NCBI GenBank assembly: GCA_947503265.1
Contig: CANNDC010000009.1
Location: 1-64,000, forward strand
Source: an uncultured Alteromonadaceae bacterium
Lineage (GTDB): Bacteria > Pseudomonadota > Gammaproteobacteria > Enterobacterales > Alteromonadaceae
DNA: 64,000 nt
Direction of reading: 5' to 3'
Under the pieces are notes generated by a model. That model had not been told where the DNA came from. It worked only from the letters and a program-made list of their open reading frames with translations, and did not search any database. The translations under genes and the position numbers were made by a program. Positions 1 to 8,946 of this stretch are shown here, piece after piece; the first letter of the stretch is position 1; every line of letters begins with the position of its first letter.

Positions 1-105
1 TCTTGTTCATTTGCCTATCCTCTCCTCAATTAAGAGTATGTTGTGATAGGCAGTTACACAAAATTAATTACAGTCTCCACTTCAAACCACAAGCTAACCT
101 CATTT

Positions 106-255
106 TTACCTAAATAGGTCTTAGCTGGCTAGGTCTCTCTTAACTAGGCCTCACCTAGTAAATCCTAACCTAGCTAAGTCTTACCTAGCTCAGTCTTACC
201 TAGCTCAGTCTAACCTAGCTCAGTCTTACCTGACTGGGCCTCTCTTAATTAGGCT
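106..255. repeat. 15-bp tandem repeat array, ten units
   Basis: Ten back-to-back 15-bp units run without gaps. The best-conserved units read TTACCTAGCTCAGTC; outer units are more divergent. The array lies just downstream of the minus-strand pepB gene and its last unit covers the pepB stop codon. The units are rich in CTAG and AGCT, tetramers that are palindromic. I see no reading frame or strong hairpin that explains the array; it looks like a minisatellite that grew by slipped replication. Confidence 0.85.
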
Positions 256-1541
256 TCTAAAAGCGCTCTGGCAATGCCTCGTATTCCTTGCCCGCTACCA
301 CCAGCAGGCAACAAATTTGTGGCTGAATGATTGTAAGCAGCGGCTAGATCAACATGTATCCAACCTTTACCTTCATTGGCGACAAATCGTGACAAGAAGC
401 CAGCGGCATTAGATGCGCCGCCCGCTCCACCACCTTTTTGTGCTCGGCTGTTTGCCGTATCAGCAAAACTCGATGAACATTTGTCTTGATGCCATTTTTC
501 CAGTGGCAAAGGCCAAACTAATTCATTTTCTTGCTCAGATTGCTCGATAAAACGTTCCTGAGCGGCCTTGTCTAGACCAAATAGCGCGTTATAGTCTCCA
601 CCGGTTGCTGCTACTGCAGCCCCAGTCAGTGTCGCTGCATTAATAGTGAGTTCAGCACCGGTTTCACCTGCTGCTATTAATCCGTCGGCTAATACTAACC
701 TCCCTTCTGCATCAGTATTGACGATTTCAACCGTCACGCCATTTTTGTAAGTAAGTACGTCACCCAACTTATATGCATGCCCGCTAATGAGATTCTCTGC
801 GCAGCATAAAAACAACTTCACGCGTTTATTTAAACCGCTCATTATTGCCAACCCTAACGCACCTGCAACTGTGGCAGCACCACCCATGTCGCATTTCATG
901 TCAAGCATTCCTTCACTACTTTTAATGCTGTATCCACCGCTATCAAACGTAATTCCTTTGCCCACTAAAGCCGCGGCAACGGGCTCTTGGTTGTTTCCAC
1001 TCGGATTGTAGTCCAATTCTAATAGCACTGGAGGTCTTACACTTCCTCTACCAACGTTGTAAATGCCAATCCAACCCGCTTTTTCGAGGTCTTCACCAAC
1101 ACATTGCCTAACACTGACATTGTCGCCACCTAAACCTGATAGCCAATCTGATACACGATTAGCAAGATCAACTGGGGCTAGGTCTTCTGGTGTGGCATTG
1201 ACTAAGTCTCGAGTGAACACCAAGGCACTAAATCGATTAACCAGTTCTTGTTTGTCATCGTTATCCAACCATTCCAAAGGGACGGGGTTTCTTGCGCGAG
1301 TAAAACTGTAAGCAAATGCCCATTGCTGTTCCTTATGCCATTCACCACTTAACCTGACCCCTTGTAGATTCATCGTATCCAACTTTCGAGCCGCCATTTG
1401 GATAGCTCGGTACTGATTGGTAGCGGAATCGTCTTGGTCTAGGTGAATTTTGGCAGTATTGCCTGTAAAACTTAAAAGTGCATTTTCACCCCAGTGAGAA
1501 TCGGCTGAATCGAAACACAGTTCTACTAAAAGATGTGACAT
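249..1541 (-). CDS. pepB: Aminopeptidase B (leucyl aminopeptidase family M17)
   Basis: Cytosolic metallo-aminopeptidase that removes N-terminal residues from small peptides. The C-terminal half carries the M17 metal-binding signature: GKGITFDSGG (metal-binding Lys and Asp, about residues 194-203), a DMKCDMGGAA block, and NTDAEGRLVLADGL (about residues 275-288). The N-terminal half is shorter than in PepA, and the 430-residue length matches PepB, which is about 427 residues in E. coli, so PepB is preferred over PepA. The gene is divergent from sfsA, with 36 bp between the two start codons, so the promoters must overlap. The 15-bp repeat array lies immediately 3' and overlaps the stop. In many relatives pepB sits with the isc cluster; here it adjoins sfsA-dksA. 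Confidence 0.9.
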   Translation of the reverse strand: MSHLLVELCFDSADSHWGENALLSFTGNTAKIHLDQDDSATNQYRAIQMAARKLDTMNLQGVRLSGEWHKEQQWAFAYSFTRARNPVPLEWLDNDDKQELVNRFSALVFTRDLVNATPEDLAPVDLANRVSDWLSGLGGDNVSVRQCVGEDLEKAGWIGIYNVGRGSVRPPVLLELDYNPSGNNQEPVAAALVGKGITFDSGGYSIKSSEGMLDMKCDMGGAATVAGALGLAIMSGLNKRVKLFLCCAENLISGHAYKLGDVLTYKNGVTVEIVNTDAEGRLVLADGLIAAGETGAELTINAATLTGAAVAATGGDYNALFGLDKAAQERFIEQSEQENELVWPLPLEKWHQDKCSSSFADTANSRAQKGGGAGGASNAAGFLSRFVANEGKGWIHVDLAAAYNHSATNLLPAGGSGQGIRGIARALLEA

Positions 1542-1577
1542 ACTTGCGTCCTGTTTTTACTCTATAAGACTTTTAAT

Positions 1578-2291
1578 ATGCAGTTCAATACGCCACTTAT
1601 CAAGGGTAAACTGATAAAACGCTATAAACGATTTCTAGCCGATGTTGAATTAGAAACTGGCGAGCTAGTGACGGCGCATTGCCCCAACACAGGAGCCATG
1701 ACAGGCTGTGCAGAGCCGGGATTCGAAGTATGGCTCAGTACATCTAATAATCCAAAACGTAAACTAGCCTTTACGTGGGAGCTTGCAATAGATCAATCGG
1801 GCCAATGGATCGGAATTAACACGCAAAACGCGAATAAATTGGTGTTTGAAGCAATTCAAAGCGATAAAATTTCTGAACTGACTGGTTATGATAGTTGCAC
1901 CTCTGAAGTCAAATACGGTGAAGAAAACAGTAGAATCGATTTCTTACTAACAGGGTCAGAACGTCAGAATTGTTTTATAGAGGTAAAATCCGTGACTCTT
2001 CTCGATAACGCAAAGTTGAAATCAGGGATATTTCCCGATGCAAAAACAACGCGAGGAGCAAAACACCTTCGAGAATTAGCGAAAATAGCAAAAAATGGTG
2101 ATCGGGCAATTATTTTTTTCTGTGTACAACATACTGGAATTGACACGGTTTCAGTTGCTGAAAAAATCGATCCCGTTTATGCCGAAGAAATGCAGCATGC
2201 TATCGCAGCTGGAGTTGAAGTTATGGCTTACGGGTGCAAAATTAGTCAAGAAAAACTCTATATAAATCAAAGGTTAAAATTTATTTTTTAA
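1578..2291 (+). CDS. sfsA: Sugar fermentation stimulation protein A, DNA-binding
   Basis: SfsA family protein of 237 residues, the usual family length. In E. coli it was found as a multicopy effector of maltose metabolism and binds DNA non-specifically; the molecular role is still unclear. The N-terminal part forms an OB-like domain (LIKRYKRFLADVEL) and the C-terminal part a nuclease-like fold with family motifs GAMTGCAEPG (about 39-48), YGEENSRIDFLL and FIEVKSVTLL (about 135-144), followed by FPDAKTTRGAKHLREL. The ATG start follows the short divergent gap to pepB. sfsA immediately upstream of dksA is the conserved gammaproteobacterial order. Confidence 0.9.
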   Translation: MQFNTPLIKGKLIKRYKRFLADVELETGELVTAHCPNTGAMTGCAEPGFEVWLSTSNNPKRKLAFTWELAIDQSGQWIGINTQNANKLVFEAIQSDKISELTGYDSCTSEVKYGEENSRIDFLLTGSERQNCFIEVKSVTLLDNAKLKSGIFPDAKTTRGAKHLRELAKIAKNGDRAIIFFCVQHTGIDTVSVAEKIDPVYAEEMQHAIAAGVEVMAYGCKISQEKLYINQRLKFIF

Positions 2292-2528
2292 AAAAAGGGT
2301 TGCTTTTTTATCAAAGGAGCCTATGTTTGCCAGTCAAAAAAATCAACGAGGCTGTCTGGGTTGTGAAAATTGGCATAAAATATATACCAAATATTTTATC
2401 CATTACAGGGTAGTCTGCTAATAAATAACACGATTTTGACAACGTAATGGTTTGCTAGCTTTTAGCCTTTCTGCTATAGATATTAAGCTGAGTATTGGCC
2501 TTTGCGTCGCAGTGCAGGAGATTGGCAC

Positions 2529-2978
2529 ATGCCAACAGGAAAAGAAAATAAAGCGTTAGGTTTGATCGCACTTGCTGGATTGACTCCTTATGAGGAGAAA
2601 AACGGCGAAGAGTATATGAATGATGCTCAACTAGAGCATTTTCGTAAAATTTTGTCTGCGTGGAGATCACAACTTCGCGAAGAAGTAGATCGCACGGTAC
2701 ATCACATGCAAGATGAAGCAGCGAACTTTCCAGACCCTGTGGATCGCGCAGCCCAAGAAGAAGAATTTAGTCTAGAGCTTCGTACCCGCGACCGAGAAAG
2801 AAAACTGATTAAGAAAATTGAAAAAACCCTTAAGCGCATCGAAGATGACGATTTCGGGTTCTGTGACGCTTGCGGAATTGAGATAGGCGTTCGCCGTCTT
2901 GAAGCTCGTCCTACTGCTGACCTTTGTATCGATTGCAAAACCCTTGCAGAGATTAAAGAGAAACAACTCCAAGGTTAG
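2529..2978 (+). CDS. dksA: RNA polymerase-binding transcription factor DksA
   Basis: DksA binds in the secondary channel of RNA polymerase and with ppGpp mediates the stringent response. The protein is 149 residues, close to the 151 of E. coli. It has the long coiled-coil hairpin ([13 protein letters not shown] to the [14 protein letters not shown] segment) with the tip Asp pair in [10 protein letters not shown], and a C-terminal four-cysteine zinc finger ([20 protein letters not shown], then LCIDC). The start was placed at 2529, where an AGGAG lies 9 bases upstream and the protein begins [10 protein letters not shown]; an in-frame codon further upstream would add nine non-conserved residues. 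It lies upstream of gluQ, as in most gammaproteobacteria. Confidence 0.96.
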   Translation: MPTGKENKALGLIALAGLTPYEEKNGEEYMNDAQLEHFRKILSAWRSQLREEVDRTVHHMQDEAANFPDPVDRAAQEEEFSLELRTRDRERKLIKKIEKTLKRIEDDDFGFCDACGIEIGVRRLEARPTADLCIDCKTLAEIKEKQLQG

Positions 2979-2988
2979 TTTGACTAAG

Positions 2989-3016
2989 GCCGCTTTTAAA
3001 AGCGGCTTTTTGTTTT
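2989..3016 (+). terminator. Intrinsic terminator after dksA
   Basis: A perfect 18-bp palindrome GCCGCTTTTAAAAGCGGC is followed at once by TTTTTGTTTT. It sits 10 bases after the dksA stop and just before the gluQ start, so it probably terminates or attenuates dksA transcription ahead of gluQ. Confidence 0.9.
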
Positions 3017-3030
3017 CTTAAGCAGAGTCC

Positions 3031-3906
3031 ATGACTAATCATCTGAAATATGTCGGGCGTTTTGCTCCTTCCCCTTCTGGTCCGCTTCATCTAGGCTCTT
3101 TAGTGACAGCTCTGGGCAGCTATCTACAAGCTAAAATTCATGACGGTGAGTGGATATTACGAATTGATGATATCGACACGCCAAGAATTGCAGAAGGCGC
3201 CATCGATCAAATACAACAAAGTTTGATTTCGCATGGCTTACACTGGGATGGCAACGTTGTTTTTCAGAGTGCCCGGCAGCAATTCTACGAAAATACGCTC
3301 GAAAAACTGATAGCCAAAAATCAGGCTTACCAATGTGAATGTTCAAGACAAGAAATCAAAAAAGCCGGGGCATATTACACAGGCACCTGCCGCAACAAAA
3401 CCAACGTTAGCCAACCATACTCCTACCGATTTTTAAACGATCAGAAAGTAACCAGTTTACAGGATGAATTGATGGGCGAGTTGCAAATTGATCCCACGGC
3501 GTCATCCGAAGATTTTGTACTAAAACGCAGAGATGGACTGATTGCCTACCACTTAGCCTCTGTCACAGATGACATCGACATGGGCGTCACTCAAATTGTC
3601 AGGGGGTCAGATCTAATCACGCCCACTGCGTGCCAAATATCACTTTTTTCTGCACTGGGCGCTACGCGTCCTAGTTTTATTCATTTGCCGATAGTGTGCT
3701 TTGATGATGGCAGAAAATTCAGCAAACAGAATCATGCACCCGGTCTTGATAATGAAAATGCGGCGGGCAATCTGTTTTCTGCTTTGACGTTTTTGGGATT
3801 CACACCACCAGAGAAATTACAAAATACAGATGTTCAAAGCATAATCAACTGGGCAATAGAACATTGGTCTTTGACGACAATAGCCTCGAAAAACGCCAAA
3901 CAATAG
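3031..3906 (+). CDS. gluQ: Glutamyl-Q tRNA(Asp) synthetase
   Basis: A glutamyl-tRNA synthetase catalytic-domain paralogue that glutamylates the queuosine base at the wobble position of tRNA(Asp). The protein is 291 residues and lacks an anticodon-binding domain, as expected. Visible motifs: FAPSPSGPLHLGSL (HIGH-type, residues 11-24); a zinc site with CECS near residue 102 and a further Cys near 119 (YYTGTCR); and a KMSKS equivalent KFSKQN near residue 229. ATG start, directly after the dksA terminator. The dksA-gluQ pairing is widely conserved. Confidence 0.94.
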   Translation: MTNHLKYVGRFAPSPSGPLHLGSLVTALGSYLQAKIHDGEWILRIDDIDTPRIAEGAIDQIQQSLISHGLHWDGNVVFQSARQQFYENTLEKLIAKNQAYQCECSRQEIKKAGAYYTGTCRNKTNVSQPYSYRFLNDQKVTSLQDELMGELQIDPTASSEDFVLKRRDGLIAYHLASVTDDIDMGVTQIVRGSDLITPTACQISLFSALGATRPSFIHLPIVCFDDGRKFSKQNHAPGLDNENAAGNLFSALTFLGFTPPEKLQNTDVQSIINWAIEHWSLTTIASKNAKQ

Positions 3907-3972
3907 AATTAGTTAAGTATCCGTTATATCATTGCGCCCGCACGTTTTTATAGGATCGAATCAGCATATGTT

Positions 3973-3987
3973 AGGAGCTAGACCATT
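3973..3987 (+). promoter_or_regulatory. Ribosome binding site with AUU start codon for pcnB
   Basis: AGGAG at 3973-3977 is followed, after seven bases, by ATT at 3985. Reading from this ATT gives MISRVINKVKDALS, which aligns residue for residue with the E. coli PcnB start MFTRVANFCRKVLS as I remember it. E. coli pcnB is known to start on AUU. An in-frame TTG at 4021 also has a purine-rich stretch upstream but would discard this conserved N-terminus; a TAG at 3979-3981 closes the frame further upstream. Confidence 0.75.
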
Positions 3988-5394
3988 ATTTCTCGCGTAA
4001 TCAACAAGGTAAAGGATGCCTTGAGCTCAGCCGACTCTAAAAAGGCAGAAATTGAGCTCAAACCGACCGTATTGACTCGCGGTGAGCATGGTATATCTCG
4101 TTCTGAAATCAGTGACAACGCCCTCAAAGTGCTATATCGACTCAATGGTGCAGGTTACGAAGCCTATTTGGTTGGTGGTTGCGTACGCGATCTTATGATG
4201 GGGTTACATCCTAAAGACTTTGATATTGCTACCAATGCCACACCAGATCAGGTTAAGGCGGAATTTAAGAATTGTCGATTGATCGGCAGACGTTTCCGAT
4301 TGGCTCACATTGTTTTTGGTCGTGAAATCATCGAAGTCGCCACATTCAGAGGGCACCATGAAAACGCCCCTGAACAATCACCAAATCAAGACAAAAAGAA
4401 ACCTGAACAACTCGGCAAGCAAAATAGAGACGGGCAAATTCTCAGAGACAATGTATTTGGCTCTATTCAGGAAGATGCCGAACGCCGCGACTTTACCGTC
4501 AATGCTATGTACTACCGAGTGACCGACTTTACTGTCACAGATTTCGCCGATGGTATGTCTGCAATTAAGAACAAACGTCTAGATATCATTGGTGATCCAG
4601 ATACGAGGTATCGGGAAGATCCAGTCAGAATGCTGCGAGCCGTGAGATTTGCGGTGAAGCTGAACATGACAATTGCAGAAGAATCCGTTGAATCTATTCT
4701 TCGATTGAGCAATCTGTTGAGCAACATACCGCCCGCTAGATTGTTCGAAGAAGTGTTAAAGCTGTTTGTGAATGGTTGTGGTATGGAAAACTACAAGCTA
4801 ATGCAGAAGTTTGGATTGATTAAACCCCTTTTTCCACAACTAGCGCCCTTGCTGAAAGACCCACAAAGCCGTGAATCACAGTTTATAGAACAAGTTTTGA
4901 TAAACACAGATAATCGTATTAACACTGGGCAAAGAGTGACCCCTGCTTTCCTTTATGCCGCATTTCTCTGGTACCCAATTGAAGAACACTGCGAAAAATT
5001 AGTCGCAGAGGTGGGTTTGTTGCGTTTTGAGGCATTTAACATTGCAATCAACGATGTGTTGCACAGGCAAATACAGCGCATCATGATCCCCAAACGCTTT
5101 TCATCGACTATGCGCGAAATTTGGCATTTGCAACTGAGTTTGCCCAATCGATTGGGCAAAAAAGCCTATCAAAGATTGGAACACCCAAGATTTAGAGCAG
5201 CCTACGACTTTCTGCTGCTCAGAGGACAAATAGAAGGCGGCAAATTATTAGAGCTAGCCGATTGGTGGACAGAGTTCCAAGAAGTATCACCAGAACAGCG
5301 CAAGGCCATGTTGGTCAAACTTCGAGAAGAGGAAGGCGGTCCTCCTAGGCGTCATAGAAGACGAAAACCCAAGAAAAAACCGTCTAGTCAATAG
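3985..5394 (+). CDS. pcnB: Poly(A) polymerase I
   Basis: Adds poly(A) tails to RNA 3' ends and so promotes decay. It belongs to the class II nucleotidyltransferases. The N-terminal catalytic head has AYLVGGCVRDLMMG and the metal-binding pair in KDFDIATNATP, then RRFRLAHIVFG and IEVATFRGHHE. RRDFTVNAMYY and DPVRMLRAVRFA complete the signature. The C-terminal tail is strongly basic (RRHRRRKPKKK), typical of PcnB and not of CCA-adding enzymes. With the AUU start at 3985 the protein is 469 residues; a TTG at 4021 would give 457. folK follows 10 bp downstream, as in E. coli. Confidence 0.93.
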   Translation: MISRVINKVKDALSSADSKKAEIELKPTVLTRGEHGISRSEISDNALKVLYRLNGAGYEAYLVGGCVRDLMMGLHPKDFDIATNATPDQVKAEFKNCRLIGRRFRLAHIVFGREIIEVATFRGHHENAPEQSPNQDKKKPEQLGKQNRDGQILRDNVFGSIQEDAERRDFTVNAMYYRVTDFTVTDFADGMSAIKNKRLDIIGDPDTRYREDPVRMLRAVRFAVKLNMTIAEESVESILRLSNLLSNIPPARLFEEVLKLFVNGCGMENYKLMQKFGLIKPLFPQLAPLLKDPQSRESQFIEQVLINTDNRINTGQRVTPAFLYAAFLWYPIEEHCEKLVAEVGLLRFEAFNIAINDVLHRQIQRIMIPKRFSSTMREIWHLQLSLPNRLGKKAYQRLEHPRFRAAYDFLLLRGQIEGGKLLELADWWTEFQEVSPEQRKAMLVKLREEEGGPPRRHRRRKPKKKPSSQ

Positions 5395-5404
5395 CGAATC
5401 GAAA

Positions 5405-5938
5405 GTGTCATCTACCTCTAATTCAGCGAATACAATTTATATTGGTTTAGGCAGCAATTTATCTGAACCTTTCAATCAGCTATTGTCTGCACTAACTGAA
5501 ATCGACAATCTCAGTGATACTCAATTGATAAAATGCTCGTCTTTTTATTCGAGCAAACCCATGGGGCCGCAAGATCAGCCAGACTATGTGAATGCTGTAG
5601 CTGAAATCGCAAGTTCTCTAGCACCTATGGCACTCCTCTCTCGTTTACAAAAAATAGAACACCTACGTGGTCGAAATAGAGATGGTGGACGCTGGACCGC
5701 TCGTACGTTAGATTTAGATATCTTACTAATTGGCAACGAAATCATCCAAATGCCTGATCTCTTGGTACCGCATCCGGGTATCAAAGAGCGTGAATTTGTA
5801 CTCTATCCATTGCATGAAATTGCCCCTGATTTGCAGTTTCCTTGTGGTAATTCACTAAAATCTGTACTAAAAAAGGTGTCTAGGAATGGACTCTTTGTAA
5901 TTGAAAAGGAAATCAAGTGGGGTAAAGAGCTGAAATAA
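5405..5938 (+). CDS. folK: 2-amino-4-hydroxy-6-hydroxymethyldihydropteridine diphosphokinase (HPPK)
   Basis: Transfers pyrophosphate from ATP to 6-hydroxymethyl-dihydropterin in folate synthesis. Family motifs are all present: IYIGLGSNL near the start, SSFYSSKPMGPQDQPDYVNAV (substrate loop), RDGGRWTARTLDLDILLIGN (the HPPK signature with the two metal-binding Asp in DLDIL) and VPHPGIKEREFVLYPL. Length is 177 residues, slightly longer than E. coli because of a C-terminal tail. The start is a GTG 10 bp after pcnB with only a weak ribosome binding site, suggesting translation coupled to pcnB. Confidence 0.93.
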   Translation: MSSTSNSANTIYIGLGSNLSEPFNQLLSALTEIDNLSDTQLIKCSSFYSSKPMGPQDQPDYVNAVAEIASSLAPMALLSRLQKIEHLRGRNRDGGRWTARTLDLDILLIGNEIIQMPDLLVPHPGIKEREFVLYPLHEIAPDLQFPCGNSLKSVLKKVSRNGLFVIEKEIKWGKELK

Positions 5939-5950
5939 TTTGGCTGTTTG

Positions 5951-6132
5951 TAGGTGCTGTTTATCTTTCATATTATACAACACTGGGGACTGAATGTTTC
6001 ACCAACGAGGAATGCGGAGTGTGGTTTGGTTATTCCAAATGAGCGACAAATGACGAAGTGGGTGGGACATTCAGGCCCAGCCCGAAGGGTCGAAGCCCGA
6101 TGATGCATAATATGAAAGATAAACAGCCCCTA
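5951..6132. repeat. 182-bp intergenic element with 26-bp inverted ends
   Basis: The ends are inverted copies: GCTGTTTATCTTTCATATTA... at 5956-5976 is perfectly complementary over 21 bp to 6107-6127, and with one mismatch the arms extend to 5951 and 6132. Inside lie a second inverted pair (TGAATGT / ACATTCA) and the phrase GGTTTGGTTATTCCAAAT. A block of the interior (ACAAATGACGAAGTGG ... GGACATTCAGGCCCAGCCCGAAGG) recurs near 15175-15227. This looks like a non-autonomous MITE-like or hairpin-forming repeat placed between folK and panB; no coding potential. Confidence 0.75.
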
Positions 6133-6150
6133 GCTAAAAGGTGATAAACG

Positions 6151-6948
6151 ATGACTAAAAAAGTAACAACATCAACCTTGTTAAAAATGAAAGAACAAGG
6201 TCAAAAAATCACTGCGCTAACAGCTTATGACGCCAGTTTCGCCAAACTTTTTGACGAGCAAGGTGTGGATATGATGTTAATCGGTGATTCGCTGGGCATG
6301 GTTCTGCAAGGCAGTGACGATACTCTTACCGTAACAATCGATAATATTGCTTATCATACTAGAGCCGTTCGAAAAGGCACCCAACGATCTTTTGTAGTGG
6401 CCGATATGCCTTTCATGACCTATTCGACACCCGAACAAGCCTTTATTAATGCAGGAAAGTTGATGGCTGCTGGTGCAAGTATGGTCAAAGTAGAAGGCGG
6501 CGATTGGTTGCTCGATACCATCAATGCGCTTAATCAACGCGGTGTTCCTGTTTGTGGGCACTTGGGATTAACTCCTCAGTCTGTACATGTTTTTGGCGGT
6601 TTCAAAGTGCAAGGGCGCACAGACATGCAAGCTGAAATACTGCTCGATCATGCCAAAGCGCTAGTTCAAGCCGGCATACAATTACTGGTGTTAGAGTGTG
6701 TACCAACTGGCTTAGCAGAGAAAATTTCAAAAGCGGTAAAAATACCGGTTATTGGTATTGGTGCTGGCCCTAAAACCGATGGCCAAATTCTAGTCATGCA
6801 CGACATGTTTGGTATCAGCGCCAACTATATGCCTAAATTCTCAAAGAACTACCTTGAAGAAACAGGTGACATCCGTGAGGCGGTTAAATCCTACATTCAA
6901 GAAGTGCAAAACGGGACTTTTCCCAGTGAACTGCACAGTTTTGACTAG
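6151..6948 (+). CDS. panB: 3-methyl-2-oxobutanoate hydroxymethyltransferase
   Basis: First committed step of pantothenate synthesis: ketopantoate from alpha-ketoisovalerate and methylene-tetrahydrofolate. The 265-residue length is standard. Motifs include [28 protein letters not shown] (metal-binding Asp in the GDS motif, residues 45-47), [30 protein letters not shown] and [21 protein letters not shown]. The ATG start has AAGGTG 8 bases upstream. It is followed 23 bp later by panC, so the two form an operon. The inverted-repeat element upstream separates it from folK. Confidence 0.96.
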   Translation: MTKKVTTSTLLKMKEQGQKITALTAYDASFAKLFDEQGVDMMLIGDSLGMVLQGSDDTLTVTIDNIAYHTRAVRKGTQRSFVVADMPFMTYSTPEQAFINAGKLMAAGASMVKVEGGDWLLDTINALNQRGVPVCGHLGLTPQSVHVFGGFKVQGRTDMQAEILLDHAKALVQAGIQLLVLECVPTGLAEKISKAVKIPVIGIGAGPKTDGQILVMHDMFGISANYMPKFSKNYLEETGDIREAVKSYIQEVQNGTFPSELHSFD

Positions 6949-6971
6949 CACTCGTTTTTAAGGAGCCAAAC

Positions 6972-7826
6972 TTGCAACAAATAAGCGACATCACACCTCT
7001 ACGCGAACTTCGAAGAACCTGGCAAATTGAAGGCAAAACCATTGCCTTTGTGCCGACTATGGGTAATCTCCACGAAGGGCATTTGCATCTGGTTAAACAA
7101 GCTAAGCAACATGCAGATGTGGTAGTGGTGTCGATATTTGTCAATCCATTACAATTTGGACCGGATGAAGATTTGGACGAGTATCCTCGCACATTGGAAA
7201 ACGACAAATCTTCCCTCGCATCCTTGGGGGTAGATTTACTATTTACGCCAAAAGCAGAAGATATTTATTCTAGAGGTCTGGAACAACAAACCTTCGTTGA
7301 AGTACCTGGTTTGTCTTATATGATTTGTGGCGCCAGTAGGCCCGGCCACTTCCGCGGTGTTGCTACCATAGTTTGTAAGCTATTTAATATGGTTCAACCC
7401 AACATGGCTTTTTTTGGCGAGAAAGACTTTCAACAGTTACAAGTCATCAAAGCCATGGTGACAGATCTGTCTATGAACCTGCAAATTCACGGTGTACCAA
7501 CAGTTCGAGATCCAGATGGTTTTGCTCTGTCGTCACGCAATCAATATTTGACCAAAGAAAACCGTGTTATCGCACCCACTTTGTATCAATGTTTACAAGA
7601 CATGGTTGAGAATATTCAGCTTGGAAGGCGCGATTTTTCGGTTTTAGTCAGTCAGGCAAAAGAACGTTTAGTCAATTCCGGTTTTAAAATGGACTATATT
7701 GAAATCCGGTCAGTTGATACGCTACTAAGTCCCGGCCATGAAGACAGTGAGTTGGTGATTCTCGCAGCAGCGTTTCTTGGCAAGACTCGTTTGATAGATA
7801 ACATTCAAGTGAACCTCAAGAGCTGA
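6972..7826 (+). CDS. panC: Pantothenate synthetase (pantoate-beta-alanine ligase)
   Basis: Condenses pantoate with beta-alanine using ATP. The HIGH-type nucleotide-binding site is [14 protein letters not shown] (residues 28-41); [18 protein letters not shown] and the [12 protein letters not shown] and SSRNQYL segments follow. 284 residues, usual length. The start is TTG at 6972, strongly supported by AGGAG six bases upstream and by the family N-terminus. The beta-alanine it needs is presumably made by PanP, encoded convergently beyond the repeat array; no panD is present in the window. Confidence 0.95.
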   Translation: MQQISDITPLRELRRTWQIEGKTIAFVPTMGNLHEGHLHLVKQAKQHADVVVVSIFVNPLQFGPDEDLDEYPRTLENDKSSLASLGVDLLFTPKAEDIYSRGLEQQTFVEVPGLSYMICGASRPGHFRGVATIVCKLFNMVQPNMAFFGEKDFQQLQVIKAMVTDLSMNLQIHGVPTVRDPDGFALSSRNQYLTKENRVIAPTLYQCLQDMVENIQLGRRDFSVLVSQAKERLVNSGFKMDYIEIRSVDTLLSPGHEDSELVILAAAFLGKTRLIDNIQVNLKS

Positions 7827-7846
7827 GCTTTTTAGACTTATTGCGA

Positions 7847-8946
7847 TTTATACACTGAAACTAAAACTTACTGTTTTTGAAGTGAACCTAACGAGAATGG
7901 AGGCCATAAACTAGTTCCTTGCGAGTACGCTGCAAGTCCATCCATGGAAGCTCGGCACCCACATCCCTGTGGGTGGACGCCATCGCAATTAACCAGTTCA
8001 TTTCCTCCCCCAGATACCCCACTAGGCTGTTCAGATTTCCTGAGCATTTTTCGAAAAAAGCAGCGAGGTTTGGAAAGGAAAGCGTGGTAAGACTGAGAAA
8101 TTTCAACTGTACGAAGACATGGATGTCGTAGTCCAAGCGCACAGGGAAGTTTTACAGCGTGTTGGAATTTTTAGTCTTACCATGCTTTATACACTGAAAC
8201 TAAAACTTACTGTTTTTGATGTGAACCTAACGAGAATGGAGGCTATAAACTAGTTCCTTGCGAGTACGCTGCAAGTCCATCCCTGGAAGCTCGGCACCCA
8301 CATCCCTGTGGGTGGACGCCATCGCAATCAACCAGTTCATTTCCTCCCCAGATACCCCACTAGGCTGTTCAGATTTCCTGATTATTTTTCGAAAAAAGCA
8401 ACGATGCTTGGATAGGAAAGCGTGGTAAGACTAAGAAATTTCAACTGTACGAAGACATGGATGTCGCAGTCCAAGCGCACAGGGAAGTTTTACAGCGTGT
8501 TGGAATTTTTAGTCTTACCGTGCTTTATACACTGAAGTTAAAACGACAAGCACGCAGCTAAGATGCTTTCACGGTGGGTTAAAACCAAACAAGAATGGAG
8601 GCTATAAACTAGTTCCTTGCGAGTACGCTGCAAGTCCATCCCTGGAAGCTCGGCACCCACATCCCTGTGGGTGGACGCCATCGCAATCAACCAGTTCATT
8701 TCCTCCCCAGATACCCCACTAGGCTGTTCAGATTTCCTGATTATTTTTCGAAAAAAGCAACGATGCTTGGATAGGAAAGCGTGGTAAGTCTGAGAAATTT
8801 CAACTGTACGAAGACATGGATGTCGTAGTCCAAGCGCACAGGGAGGTTTTACAGCGTGTTGGAATTTTTAGACTAGCCACGCTTTATACACTGAAATTAA
8901 AACTTACCGTTTTAGACCGAAACCAAACATGAATGGAGGGGAAAAA
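7847..8946. repeat. Three ~340-bp direct repeats plus a partial fourth, hairpin-rich
   Basis: The phrase TTTATACACTGAA recurs at 7847, 8186, 8524 and 8883, marking units of 339, 338 and 359 bp and a truncated fourth that runs into the panP stop. Units 2 and 3 differ at only a few positions in their last 290 bp; unit 3 has a replaced and longer first part. Each full unit holds CACCCAC-ATCCCT-GTGGGTG and GACATGGATGTC, both perfect inverted repeats. Unit 1 has one extra C in a C-run relative to the others, which destroys any shared reading frame, so the units are not coding. The array separates convergent panC and panP. Confidence 0.9.

Noticed and set aside
2436..2465. Possible promoter for dksA with a perfect TTGACA
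   Set aside because: No convincing -10 element lies at 16-18 bp spacing, so I did not call it.
4021..4023. TTG as the pcnB start
   Set aside because: It has a purine-rich stretch upstream, but the residues encoded before it match the known PcnB N-terminus and a better-spaced SD precedes the ATT at 3985.
7888..8142. An 84-residue minus-strand ORF inside the first 340-bp repeat
   Set aside because: The other repeat copies lack one C in the same C-run and so do not keep the frame; the sequence is conserved as DNA and not as protein.
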